Below, in pieces: positions 35,055 through 47,623 of a DNA stretch of 64,000 nt. A model generated the notes under the pieces. It was given only the letters and a program-made list of their open reading frames with translations, was not told the DNA's origin and did not search any database. A program made the translations under genes and the position numbers. Each line of letters starts with the position of its first letter. Positions within the stretch are counted from its first letter, which is position 1. The stretch is from Limanda limanda (taxonomy: Eukaryota; Chordata; Actinopteri; Pleuronectiformes; Pleuronectidae), in contig NW_026870532.1 of assembly GCF_963576545.1 (NCBI RefSeq), positions 124,001 through 188,000 on the forward strand, read 5' to 3'.

Positions 35055-36497
35055 GTGGGGGTAGAGCCTACTTGCAAGTCTCTCCGACCTTCACAAAAAA
35101 AGTTATTCAAGAATATCTCTTTCTCCTATGTGCTTTCATCCCTAACCCTAACCCTAACCCTTCCGAAAGTCGGAGAAGCTCAAGGATGGTACCGATCGAT
35201 GCGCGCAACCCCATTTAGTGGGGGTAGAGCCTACTTGCAAGTCTCTCCGACCTTCACAAAAAAAGTTATTCAAGAATATCTCCTCAGATTTGGGGGAATT
35301 TCGTCGGTCGACCTCTTCCGAAGGTCGTACAAGCTCGGGGATGGTACCAATCGATCCGCAGGACCCAAATTAGTCCAGATGCAACCACTTTCCAAGTCTC
35401 TCCGACCTTCACAAAAAAAGTTATTCAAGAATATCTCTTTCTCCTATGTGCTTTCATCCCTAACCCTAACCCTAACCCTTCCGAAAGTCGGAGAAGCTCA
35501 AGGATGGTACCGATCGATGCGCGCTACCCCATTTAGTGGGGGTAGAGCCTACTTGCAAGTCTCTCCGACCTTCACAAAAAAAGTTATTCAAGAATATCTC
35601 TTTCTCCTATGTGCTTTCATCCCTAACCCTAACCCTAACCCTTCCAAAAGTCGGAGAAGCTCAAGGATGGTACCGATCGATGCGCGCAACCCCATTTAGT
35701 GGGGGTAGAGCCTACTTGCAAGTCTCTCCGACCTTCACAAAAAAAGTTATTCAAGAATATCTCCTCAGATTTGGGGGAATTTCGTCGGTCGACCTCTTCC
35801 GAAGGTCGTACAAGCTCGGGGATGGTACCAATCGATCCGCAGGACCCAAATTAGTCCAGATGCAACCACTTTCCAAGTCTCTCCGACCTTCACAAAAAAA
35901 GTTATTCAAGAATATCTCTTTCTCCTATGTGCTTTCATCCCTAACCCTAACCCTAACCCTTCCGAAAGTCGGAGAAGCTCAAGGATGGTACCGATCGATG
36001 CGCGCTACCCCATTTAGTGGGGGTAGAGCCTACTTGCAAGTCTCTCCGACCTTCACAAAAAAAGTTATTCAAGAATATCTCTTTCTCCTATGTGCTTTCA
36101 TCCCTAACCCTAACCCTAACCCTTCCGAAAGTCGGAGAAGCTCAAGGATGGTACCGATCGATGCGCGCTACCCCATTTAGTGGGGGTAGAGCCTACTTGC
36201 AAGTCTCTCCGACCTTCACAAAAAAAGTTATTCAAGAATATCTCCTCAGATTTGGGGGAATTTCGTCGGTCGACCTCTTCCGAAGGTCGTACAAGCTCGG
36301 GGATGGTACCAATCGATCCGCAGGACCCAAATTAGTCCAGATGCAACCACTTTCCAAGTCTCTCCGACCTTCACAAAAAAAGTTATTCAAGAATATCTCT
36401 TTCTCCTATGTGCTTTCATCCCTAACCCTAACCCTAACCCTTCCGAAAGTCGGAGAAGCTCAAGGATGGTACCGATCGATGCGCGCTACCCCATTTA
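35055..36497 (+). repeat. AAB region
   Basis: Three regular 481-bp units (A, A, B). One A core carries TTCCAAAAG near 35645, the change also seen near 31158 and 31639, which suggests a common source. No gene is seen here. Confidence 0.75.
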
Positions 36498-39400
36498 GTG
36501 GGGGTAGAGCCTACTTGCAAGTCTCTCCGACCTTCACAAAAAAAGTTATTCAAGAATATCTCTTTCTCCTATGTGCTTTCATCCCTAACCCTAACCCTAA
36601 CCCTTCCGAAAGTCGGAGAAGCTCAAGGATGGTACCGATCGATGCGCGCAACCCCATTTAGTGGGGGTAGAGCCTACTTGCAAGTCTCTCCGACCTTCAC
36701 AAAAAAAGTTATTCAAGAATATCTCCTCAGATTTGGGGGAATTTCGTCGGTCGACCTCTTCCGAAGGTCGTACAAGCTCGGGGATGGTACCAATCGATCC
36801 GCAGGACCCAAATTAGTCCAGATGCAACCACTTTCCAAGTCTCTCCGACCTTCACAAAAAAAGTTATTCAAGAATATCTCTTTCTCCTATGTGCTTTCAT
36901 CCCTAACCCTAACCCTAACCCTTCCGAAAGTCGGAGAAGCTCAAGGATGGTACCGATCGATGCGCGCTACCCCATTTAGTGGGGGTAGAGCCTACTTGCA
37001 AGTCTCTCCGACCTTCACAAAAAAAGTTATTCAAGAATATCTCCTCAGATTTGGGGGAATTTCGTCGGTCGACCTCTTCCGAAGGTCGTACAAGCTCGGG
37101 GATGGTACCAATCGATCCGCAGGACCCAAATTAGTCCAGATGCAACCACTTTCCAAGTCTCTCCGACCTTCACAAAAAAAGTTATTCAAGAATATCTCTT
37201 TCTCCTATGTGCTTTCATCCCTAACCCTAACCCTAACCCTTCCGAAAGTCGGAGAAGCTCAAGGATGGTACCGATCGATGCGCGCTACCCCATTTAGTGG
37301 GGGTAGAGCCTACTTGCAAGTCTCTCCGACCTTCACAAAAAAAGTTATTCAAGAATATCTCTTTCTCCTATGTGCTTTCATCCCTAACCCTAACCCTAAC
37401 CCTTCCGAAAGTCGGAGAAGCTCAAAGATGGTACCGATCGATGCGCGCTACCCCATTTAGTGGGGGTAGAGCCTACTTGCAAGTCTCTCCGACCTTCACA
37501 AAAAAAGTTATTCAAGAATATCTCTTTCTCCTATGTGCTTTCATCCCTAACCCTAACCCTAACCCTTCCGAAAGTCGGAGAAGCTCAAGGATGGTACTGA
37601 TCGATGCGCGCTACCCCATTTAGTGGGGGTAGAGCCTACTTGCAAGTCTCTCCGACCTTCACAAAAAAAGTTATTCAAGAATATCTCTTTCTCCTATGTG
37701 CTTTCATCCCTAACCCTAACCCTAACCCTTCCGAAAGTCGGAGAAGCTCAAGGATGGTACTGATCGATGCGCGCAACCCCATTTAGTGGGGGTAGAGCCT
37801 ACTTGCAAGTCTCTCCGACCTTCACAAAAAAAGTTATTCAAGAATATCTCCTCAGATTTTGGGGGAATTTCGTCGGTCGACCTCTTCCGAAGGTCGTACA
37901 AGCTCGGGGATGGTACCAATCGATCTGCAGGACCCAAATTAGTCCAGATGCAACCACTTTCCAAGTCTCTCCGACCTTCACAAAAAAAGTTATTCAAGAA
38001 TATCTCTTTCTCCTATGTGCTTTCATCCCTAACCCTAACCCTAACCCTTCCGAAAGTCGGAGAAGCTCAAGGATGGTACCGATCGATGCGCGCTACCCCA
38101 TTTAGTGGGGGTAGAGCCTACTTGCAAGTCTCTCCGACCTTCACAAAAAAAGTTATTCAAGAATATCTCTTTCTCCTATGTGCTTTCATCCCTAACCCTA
38201 ACCCTAACCCTTCCGAAAGTCGGAGAAGCTCAAGGATGGTACCGATCGATGCGCGCAACCCCATTTAGTGGGGGTAGAGCCTACTTGCAAGTCTCTCAAA
38301 CCTTCACAAAAAAAGTTATTCAAGAATATCTCCTCAGATTTGGGGGAATTTCGTCGGTCGACCTCTTCCGAAGGTCGTACAAGCTCGGGGATGGTACCAA
38401 TCGATCCGCAGGACCCAAATTAGTCCAGATGCAACCACTTTCCAAGTCTCTCCGACCTTCACAAAAAAAGTTATTCAAGAATATCTCTTTCTCCTATGTG
38501 CTTTCATCCCTAACCCTAACCCTAACCCTTCCAAAAGTCGGAGAAGCTCAAGGATGGTACCGATCGATGCGCGCAACCCCATTTAGTGGGGGTAGAGCCT
38601 ACTTGCAAGTCTCTCCGACCTTCACAAAAAAAGTTATTCAAGAATATCTCCTCAGATTTGGGGGAATTTCGTCGGTCGACCTCTTCCGAAGGTCGTACAA
38701 GCTCGGGGATGGTACCAATCGATCCGCAGGACCCAAATTAGTCCAGATGCAACCACTTTCCAAGTCTCTCCGACCTTCACAAAAAAAGTTATTCAAGAAT
38801 ATCTCTTTCTCCTATGTGCTTTCATCCCTAACCCTAACCCTAACCCTTCCGAAAGTCGGAGAAGCTCAAGGATGGTACCGATCGATGCGCGCTACCCCAT
38901 TTAGTGGGGGTAGAGCCTACTTGCAAGTCTCTCCGACCTTCACAAAAAAAGTTATTCAAGAATATCTCTTTCTCCTATGTGCTTTCATCCCTAACCCTAA
39001 CCCTAACCCTTCCGAAAGTCGGAGAAGCTCAAGGATGGTACCGATCGATGCGCGCTACCCCATTTAGTGGGGGTAGAGCCTACTTGCAAGTCTCTCCGAC
39101 CTTCACAAAAAAAGTTATTCAAGAATATCTCCTCAGATTTGGGGGAATTTCGTCGGTCGACCTTTTCCGAAGGTCGTACAAGCTCGGGGATGGTACCAAT
39201 CGATCCGCAGGACCCAAATTAGTCCAGATGCAACCACTTTCCAAGTCTCTCCGACCTTCACAAAAAAAGTTATTCAAGAATATCTCTTTCTCCTATGTGC
39301 TTTCATCCCTAACCCTAACCCTAACCCTTCCGAAAGTCGGAGAAGCTCAAGGATGGTACCGATCGATGCGCGCTACCCCATTTAGTGGGGGTAGAGCCTA

Positions 39401-40827
39401 CTTGCAAGTCTCTCCGACCTTCACAAAAAAAGTTATTCAAGAATATCTCTTTCTCCTATGTGCTTTCATCCCTAACCCTAACCCTAACCCTTCCGAAAGT
39501 CGGAGAAGCTCAAGGATGGTACCGATCGATGCGCGCAACCCCATTTAGTGGGGGTAGAGCCTACTTGCAAGTCTCTCCGACCTTCACAAAAAAAGTTATT
39601 CAAGAATATCTCCTCAGATTTGGGGGAATTTCGTCGGTCGACCTCTTCCGAAGGTCGTACAAGCTCGGGGATGGTACCAATCGATCCGCAGGACCCAAAT
39701 TAGTCCAGATGCAACCACTTTCCAAGTCTCTCCGACCTTCACAAAAAAAGTTATTCAAGAATATCTCTTTCTCCTATGTGCTTTCATCCCTAACACTAAC
39801 CCTAACCCTTCCGAAAGTCGGAGAAGCTCAAGGATGGTACCGATCGATGCGCGCTACCCCATTTAGTGGGGGTAGAGCCTACTTGCAAGTCTCTCCGACC
39901 TTCACAAAAAAAGTTATTCAAGAATATCTCTTTCTCCTATGTGCTTTCATCCCTAACCCTAACCCTAACCCTTCCGAAAGTCGGAGAAGCTCAAGGATGG
40001 TACCGATCGATGCGCGCTACCCCATTTAGTGGGGGTAGAGCCTACTTGCAAGTCTCTCCGACCTTCACAAAAAAAGTTATTCAAGAATATCTCCTCAGAT
40101 TTGGGGGAATTTCGTCGGTCGACCTCTTCCGAAGGTCGTACAAGCTCGGGGATGGTACCAATCGATCCGCAGGACCCAAATTAGTCCAGATGCAACCACT
40201 TTCCAAGTCTCTCCGACCTTCACAAAAAAAGTTATTCAAGAATATCTCTTTCTCCTATGTGCTTTCATCCCTAACCCTAACCCTAACCCTTCCGAAAGTC
40301 GGAGAAGCTCAAGGATGGTACCGATCGATGCGCGCTACCCCATTTAGTGGGGGTAGAGCCTACTTGCAAGTCTCTCCGACCTTCACAAAAAAAGTTATTC
40401 AAGAATATCTCTTTCTCCTATGTGCTTTCATCCCTAACCCTAACCCTAACCCTTCCGAAAGTCGGAGAAGCTCAAGGATGGTACCGATCGATGCGCGCAA
40501 CCCCATTTAGTGGGGGTAGAGCCTACTTGCAAGTCTCTCCGACCTTCACAAAAAAAGTTATTCAAGAATATCTCCTCAGATTTGGGGGAATTTCGTCGGT
40601 CGACCTCTTCCGAAGGTCGTACAAGCTCGGGGATGGTACCAATCGATCCGCAGGACCCAAATTAGTCCAGATGCAACCACTTTCCAAGTCTCTCCGACCT
40701 TCACAAAAAAAGTTATTCAAGAATATCTCTTTCTCCTATGTGCTTTCATCCCTAACCCTAACCCTAACCCTTCCGAAAGTCGGAGAAGCTCAAGGATGGT
40801 ACCGATCGATGCGCGCTACCCCATTTA
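36498..40827 (+). repeat. 4,330-bp super-repeat unit
   Basis: The unit opens with a block of two AB dimers, an A with GCTCAAAG, two A with GTACTGATC and the B with the extra T (37850). The same block restarts 4,330 bp further on, at 40828. The two copies agree from about 36.0/40.3 kb to about 38.5/42.8 kb, then part where TTCCAAAAG occurs near 38532. The block also matches 2472-4242 and 13389-15159. A rare defective telomeric hexamer, CACTAA for CCCTAA, lies near 39795. No gene is seen here. Confidence 0.75.
37850..38005 (+). repeat. Marker B', copy 3 of 7
   Basis: This copy follows two AB dimers and four A, as in the first two copies, but the downstream order differs after about 38.3 kb, where an A with TCTCAAACC precedes the next B. 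Confidence 0.85.
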
Positions 40828-42179
40828 GTGGGGGTAGAGCCTACTTGCAAGTCTCTCCGACCTTCACAAAAAAAGTTATTCAAGAATATCTCTTTCTCCT
40901 ATGTGCTTTCATCCCTAACCCTAACCCTAACCCTTCCGAAAGTCGGAGAAGCTCAAGGATGGTACCGATCGATGCGCGCTACCCCATTTAGTGGGGGTAG
41001 AGCCTACTTGCAAGTCTCTCCGACCTTCACAAAAAAAGTTATTCAAGAATATCTCCTCAGATTTGGGGGAATTTCGTCGGTCGACCTCTTCCGAAGGTCG
41101 TACAAGCTCGGGGATGGTACCAATCGATCCGCAGGACCCAAATTAGTCCAGATGCAACCACTTTCCAAGTCTCTCCGACCTTCACAAAAAAAGTTATTCA
41201 AGAATATCTCTTTCTCCTATGTGCTTTCATCCCTAACCCTAACCCTAACCCTTCCGAAAGTCGGAGAAGCTCAAGGATGGTACCGATCGATGCGCGCTAC
41301 CCCATTTAGTGGGGGTAGAGCCTACTTGCAAGTCTCTCCGACCTTCACAAAAAAAGTTATTCAAGAATATCTCCTCAGATTTGGGGGAATTTCGTCGGTC
41401 GACCTCTTCCGAAGGTCGTACAAGCTCGGGGATGGTACCAATCGATCCGCAGGACCCAAATTAGTCCAGATGCAACCACTTTCCAAGTCTCTCCGACCTT
41501 CACAAAAAAAGTTATTCAAGAATATCTCTTTCTCCTATGTGCTTTCATCCCTAACCCTAACCCTAACCCTTCCGAAAGTCGGAGAAGCTCAAGGATGGTA
41601 CCGATCGATGCGCGCTACCCCATTTAGTGGGGGTAGAGCCTACTTGCAAGTCTCTCCGACCTTCACAAAAAAAGTTATTCAAGAATATCTCTTTCTCCTA
41701 TGTGCTTTCATCCCTAACCCTAACCCTAACCCTTCCGAAAGTCGGAGAAGCTCAAAGATGGTACCGATCGATGCGCGCTACCCCATTTAGTGGGGGTAGA
41801 GCCTACTTGCAAGTCTCTCCGACCTTCACAAAAAAAGTTATTCAAGAATATCTCTTTCTCCTATGTGCTTTCATCCCTAACCCTAACCCTAACCCTTCCG
41901 AAAGTCGGAGAAGCTCAAGGATGGTACTGATCGATGCGCGCTACCCCATTTAGTGGGGGTAGAGCCTACTTGCAAGTCTCTCCGACCTTCACAAAAAAAG
42001 TTATTCAAGAATATCTCTTTCTCCTATGTGCTTTCATCCCTAACCCTAACCCTAACCCTTCCGAAAGTCGGAGAAGCTCAAGGATGGTACTGATCGATGC
42101 GTGCAACCCCATTTAGTGGGGGTAGATCCTACTTGCAAGTCTCTCCGACCTTCACAAAAAAAGTTATTCAAGAATATCT

Positions 42180-42335
42180 CCTCAGATTTTGGGGGAATTT
42201 CGTCGGTCGACCTCTTCCGAAGGTCGTACAAGCTCGGGGATGGTACCAATCGATCTGCAGGACCCAAATTAGTCCAGATGCAACCACTTTCCAAGTCTCT
42301 CCGACCTTCACAAAAAAAGTTATTCAAGAATATCT
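42180..42335 (+). repeat. Marker B', copy 4 of 7
   Basis: This copy is 4,330 bp after copy 3. The A before it carries the private GATGCGTGC change (near 42098) and a GTAGATCC change (near 42122) that copy 5 lacks. Confidence 0.85.
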
Positions 42336-45300
42336 CTTTCTCCTATGTGCTTTCATCCCTAACCCTAACCCTAACCCTTCCGAAAGTCGGAGAAGCTCAA
42401 GGATGGTACCGATCGATGCGCGCTACCCCATTTAGTGGGGGTAGAGCCTACTTGCAAGTCTCTCCGACCTTCACAAAAAAAGTTATTCAAGAATATCTCT
42501 TTCTCCTATGTGCTTTCATCCCTAACCCTAACCCTAACCCTTCCGAAAGTCGGAGAAGCTCAAGGATGGTACCGATCGATGCGCGCAACCCCATTTAGTG
42601 GGGGTAGAGCCTACTTGCAAGTCTCTCAAACCTTCACAAAAAAAGTTATTCAAGAATATCTCCTCAGATTTGGGGGAATTTCGTCGGTCGACCTCTTCCG
42701 AAGGTCGTACAAGCTCGGGGATGGTACCAATCGATCCGCAGGACCCAAATTAGTCCAGATGCAACCACTTTCCAAGTCTCTCCGACCTTCACAAAAAAAG
42801 TTATTCAAGAATATCTCTTTCTCCTATGTGCTTTCATCCCTAACCCTAACCCTAACCCTTCCGAAAGTCGGAGAAGCTCAAGGATGGTACCGATCGATGC
42901 GCGCTACCCCATTTAGTGGGGGTAGAGCCTACTTGCAAGTCTCTCCGACCTTCACAAAAAAAGTTATTCAAGAATATCTCTTTCTCCTATGTGCTTTCAT
43001 CCCTAACCCTAACCCTAACCCTTCCGAAAGTCGGAGAAGCTCAAGGATGGTACCGATCGATGCGCGCTACCCCATTTAGTGGGGGTAGAGCCTACTTGCA
43101 AGTCTCTCCGACCTTCACAAAAAAAGTTATTCAAGAATATCTCTTTCTCCTATGTGCTTTCATCCCTAACCCTAACCCTAACCCTTCCGAAAGTCGGAGA
43201 AGCTCAAGGATGGTACCGATCGATGCGCGCTACCCCATTTAGTGGGGGTAGAGCCTACTTGCAAGTCTCTCCGACCTTCACAAAAAAAGTTATTCAAGAA
43301 TATCTCCTCAGATTTGGGGGAATTTCGTCGGTCGACCTCTTCCGAAGGTCGTACAAGCTCGGGGATGGTACCAATCGATCCGCAGGACCCAAATTAGTCC
43401 AGATGCAACCACTTTCCAAGTCTCTCCGACCTTCACAAAAAAAGTTATTCAAGAATATCTCTTTCTCCTATGTGCTTTCATCCCTAACCCTAACCCTTCC
43501 GAAAGTCGGAGAAGCTCAAGGATGGTACCGATCGATGCGCGCTACCCCATTTAGTGGGGGTAGAGCCTACTTGCAAGTCTCTCCGACCTTCACAAAAAAA
43601 GTTATTCAAGAATATCTCTTTCTCCTATGTGCTTTCATCCCTAACCCTAACCCTAACCCTTCCGAAAGTCGGAGAAGCTCAAGGATGGTACTGATCGATG
43701 CGCGCAACCCCATTTAGTGGGGGTAGAGCCTACTTGCAAGTCTCTCCGACCTTCACAAAAAAAGTTATTCAAGAATATCTCCTCAGATTTGGGGGAATTT
43801 CGTCGGTCGACCTCTTCCGAAGGTCGTACAAGCTCGGGGATGGTACCAATCGATCCGCAGAACCCAAATTAGTCCAGATGCAACCACTTTCCAAGTCTCT
43901 CCGACCTTCACAAAAAAAGTTATTCAAGAATATCTCTTTCTCCTATGTGCTTTCATCCCTAACCCTAACCCTAACCCTTCCGAAAGTCGGAGAAGCTCAA
44001 GGATGGTACCGATCGATGCGCGCTACCCCATTTAGTGGGGGTAGAGCCTACTTGCAAGTCTCTCCGACCTTCACAAAAAAAGTTATTCAAGAATATCTCT
44101 TTCTCCTATGTGCTTTCATCCCTAACCCTAACCCTTCCGAAAGTCGGAGAAGCTCAAGGATGGTACCGATCGATGCGCGCTACCCCATTTAGTGGGGGTA
44201 GAGCCTACTTGCAAGTCTCTCAGACCTTCACAAAAAAAGTTATTCAAGAATATCTCCTCAGATTTGGGGGAATTTCGTCGGTCGACCTCTTCCGAAGGTC
44301 GTACAAGCTCGGGGATGGTACCAATCGATCCGCAGGACCCAAATTAGTCCAGATGCAACCACTTTCCAAGTCTCTCCGACCTTCACAAAAAAAGTTATTC
44401 AAGAATATCTCTTTCTCCTATGTGCTTTCATCCCTAACCCTAACCCTAACCCTTCCGAAAGTCGGAGAAGCTCAAGGATGGTACCGATCGATGCGCGCTA
44501 CCCCATTTAGTGGGGGCAGAGCCTACTTGCAAGTCTCTCCGACCTTCACAAAAAAAGTTATTCAAGAATATCTCTTTCTCCTATGTGCTTTCATCCCTAA
44601 CCCTAACCCTAACCCTTCCGAAAGTCGGAGAAGCTCAAGGATGGTACCGATCGATGCGCGCTACCCCATTTAGTGGGGGTAGAGCCTACTTGCAAGTCTC
44701 TCCGACCTTCACAAAAAAAGTTATTCAAGAATATCTCTTTCTCCTATGTGCTTTCATCCCTAACCCTAACCCTAACCCTTCCGAAAGTCGGAGAAGCTCA
44801 AGGATGGTACCGATCGATGCGCGCAACCCCATTTAGTGGGGGTAGAGCCTACTTGCAAGTCTCTCCGACCTTCACAAAAAAAGTTATTCAAGAATATCTC
44901 CTCAGATTTGGGGGAATTTCGTCGGTCGACCTCTTCCGAAGGTCGTACAAGCTCGGGGATGGTACCAATCGATCCGCAGGACCCAAATTAGTCCAGATGC
45001 AACCACTTTCCAAGTCTCTCCGACCTTCACAAAAAAAGTTATTCAAGAATATCTCTTTCTCCTATGTGCTTTCATCCCTAACCCTAACCCTAACCCTTCC
45101 GAAAGTCGGAGAAGCTCAAGGATGGTACCGATCGATGCGCGCTACCCCATTTAGTGGGGGTAGAGCCTACTTGCAAGTCTCTCCGACCTTCACAAAAAAA
45201 GTTATTCAAGAATATCTCTTTCTCCTATGTGCTTTCATCCCTAACCCTAACCCTAACCCTTCCGAAAGTCGGAGAAGCTCAAGGATGGTACCGATCGATG

Positions 45301-47467
45301 CGCGCTACCCCATTTAGTGGGGGTAGAGCCTACTTGCAAGTCTCTCCGACCTTCACAAAAAAAGTTATTCAAGAATATCTCCTCAGATTTGGGGGAATTT
45401 CGTCGGTCGACCTCTTCCGAAGGTCGTACAAGCTCGGGGATGGTACCAATCGATCCGCAGGACCCAAATTAGTCCAGATGCAACCACTTTCCAAGTCTCT
45501 CCGACCTTCACAAAAAAAGTTATTCAAGAATATCTCTTTCTCCTATGTGCTTTCATCCCTAACCCTAACCCTAACCCTTCCGAAAGTCGGAGAAGCTCAA
45601 GGATGGTACCGATCGATGCGCGCTACCCCATTTAGTGGGGGTAGAGCCTACTTGCAAGTCTCTCCGACCTTCACAAAAAAAGTTATTCAAGAATATCTCT
45701 TTCTCCTATGTGCTTTCATCCCTAACCCTAACCCTAACCCTTCCGAAAGTCGGAGAAGCTCAAGGATGGTACCGATCGATGCGCGCAACCCCATTTAGTG
45801 GGGGTAGAGCCTACTTGCAAGTCTCTCCGACCTTCACAAAAAAAGTTATTCAAGAATATCTCCTCAGATTTGGGGGAATTTCGTCGGTCGACCTCTTCCG
45901 AAGGTCGTACAAGCTCGGGGATGGTACCAATCGATCCGCAGGACCCAAATTAGTCCAGATGCAACCACTTTCCAAGTCTCTCCGACCTTCACAAAAAAAG
46001 TTATTCAAGAATATCTCTTTCTCCTATGTGCTTTCATCCCTAACCCTAACCCTAACCCTTCCGAAAGTCGGAGAAGCTCAAGGATGGTACCGATCGATGC
46101 GCGCTACCCCATTTAGTGGGGGTAGAGCCTACTTGCAAGTCTCTCCGACCTTCACAAAAAAAGTTATTCAAGAATATCTCTTTCTCCTATGTGCTTTCAT
46201 CCCTAACCCTAACCCTAACCCTTCCGAAAGTCGGAGAAGCTCAAGGATGGTACCGATCGATGCGCGCTACCCCATTTAGTGGGGGTAGAGCCTACTTGCA
46301 AGTCTCTCCGACCTTCACAAAAAAAGTTATTCAAGAATATCTCCTCAGATTTGGGGGAATTTCGTCGGTCGACCTCTTCCGAAGGTCGTACAAGCTCGGG
46401 GATGGTACCAATCGATCCGCAGGACCCAAATTAGTCCAGATGCAACCACTTTCCAAGTCTCTCCGACCTTCACAAAAAAAGTTATTCAAGAATATCTCTT
46501 TCTCCTATGTGCTTTCATCCCTAACCCTAACCCTAACCCTTCCGAAAGTCGGAGAAGCTCAAGGATGGTACCGATCGATGCGCGCTACCCCATTTAGTGG
46601 GGGTAGAGCCTACTTGCAAGTCTCTCCGACCTTCACAAAAAAAGTTATTCAAGAATATCTCCTCAGATTTGGGGGAATTTCGTCGGTCGACCTCTTCCGA
46701 AGGTCGTACAAGCTCGGGGATGGTACCAATCGATCCGCAGGACCCAAATTAGTCCAGATGCAACCACTTTCCAAGTCTCTCCGACCTTCACAAAAAAAGT
46801 TATTCAAGAATATCTCTTTCTCCTATGTGCTTTCATCCCTAACCCTAACCCTAACCCTTCCGAAAGTCGGAGAAGCTCAAGGATGGTACCGATCGATGCG
46901 CGCTACCCCATTTAGTGGGGGTAGAGCCTACTTGCAAGTCTCTCCGACCTTCACAAAAAAAGTTATTCAAGAATATCTCTTTCTCCTATGTGCTTTCATC
47001 CCTAACCCTAACCCTAACCCTTCCGAAAGTCGGAGAAGCTCAAAGATGGTACCGATCGATGCGCGCTACCCCATTTAGTGGGGGTAGAGCCTACTTGCAA
47101 GTCTCTCCGACCTTCACAAAAAAAGTTATTCAAGAATATCTCTTTCTCCTATGTGCTTTCATCCCTAACCCTAACCCTAACCCTTCCGAAAGTCGGAGAA
47201 GCTCAAGGATGGTACTGATCGATGCGCGCTACCCCATTTAGTGGGGGTAGAGCCTACTTGCAAGTCTCTCCGACCTTCACAAAAAAAGTTATTCAAGAAT
47301 ATCTCTTTCTCCTATGTGCTTTCATCCCTAACCCTAACCCTAACCCTTCCGAAAGTCGGAGAAGCTCAAGGATGGTACTGATCGATGCGTGCAACCCCAT
47401 TTAGTGGGGGTAGAGCCTACTTGCAAGTCTCTCCGACCTTCACAAAAAAAGTTATTCAAGAATATCT

Positions 47468-47623
47468 CCTCAGATTTTGGGGGAATTTCGTCGGTCGACC
47501 TCTTCCGAAGGTCGTACAAGCTCGGGGATGGTACCAATCGATCTGCAGGACCCAAATTAGTCCAGATGCAACCACTTTCCAAGTCTCTCCGACCTTCACA
47601 AAAAAAGTTATTCAAGAATATCT
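47468..47623 (+). repeat. Marker B', copy 5 of 7
   Basis: This copy is 5,288 bp after copy 4 and shares the GATGCGTGC change in the preceding A (near 47386), showing that copies 4 and 5 are the most closely related pair in this part of the array. Confidence 0.85.
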
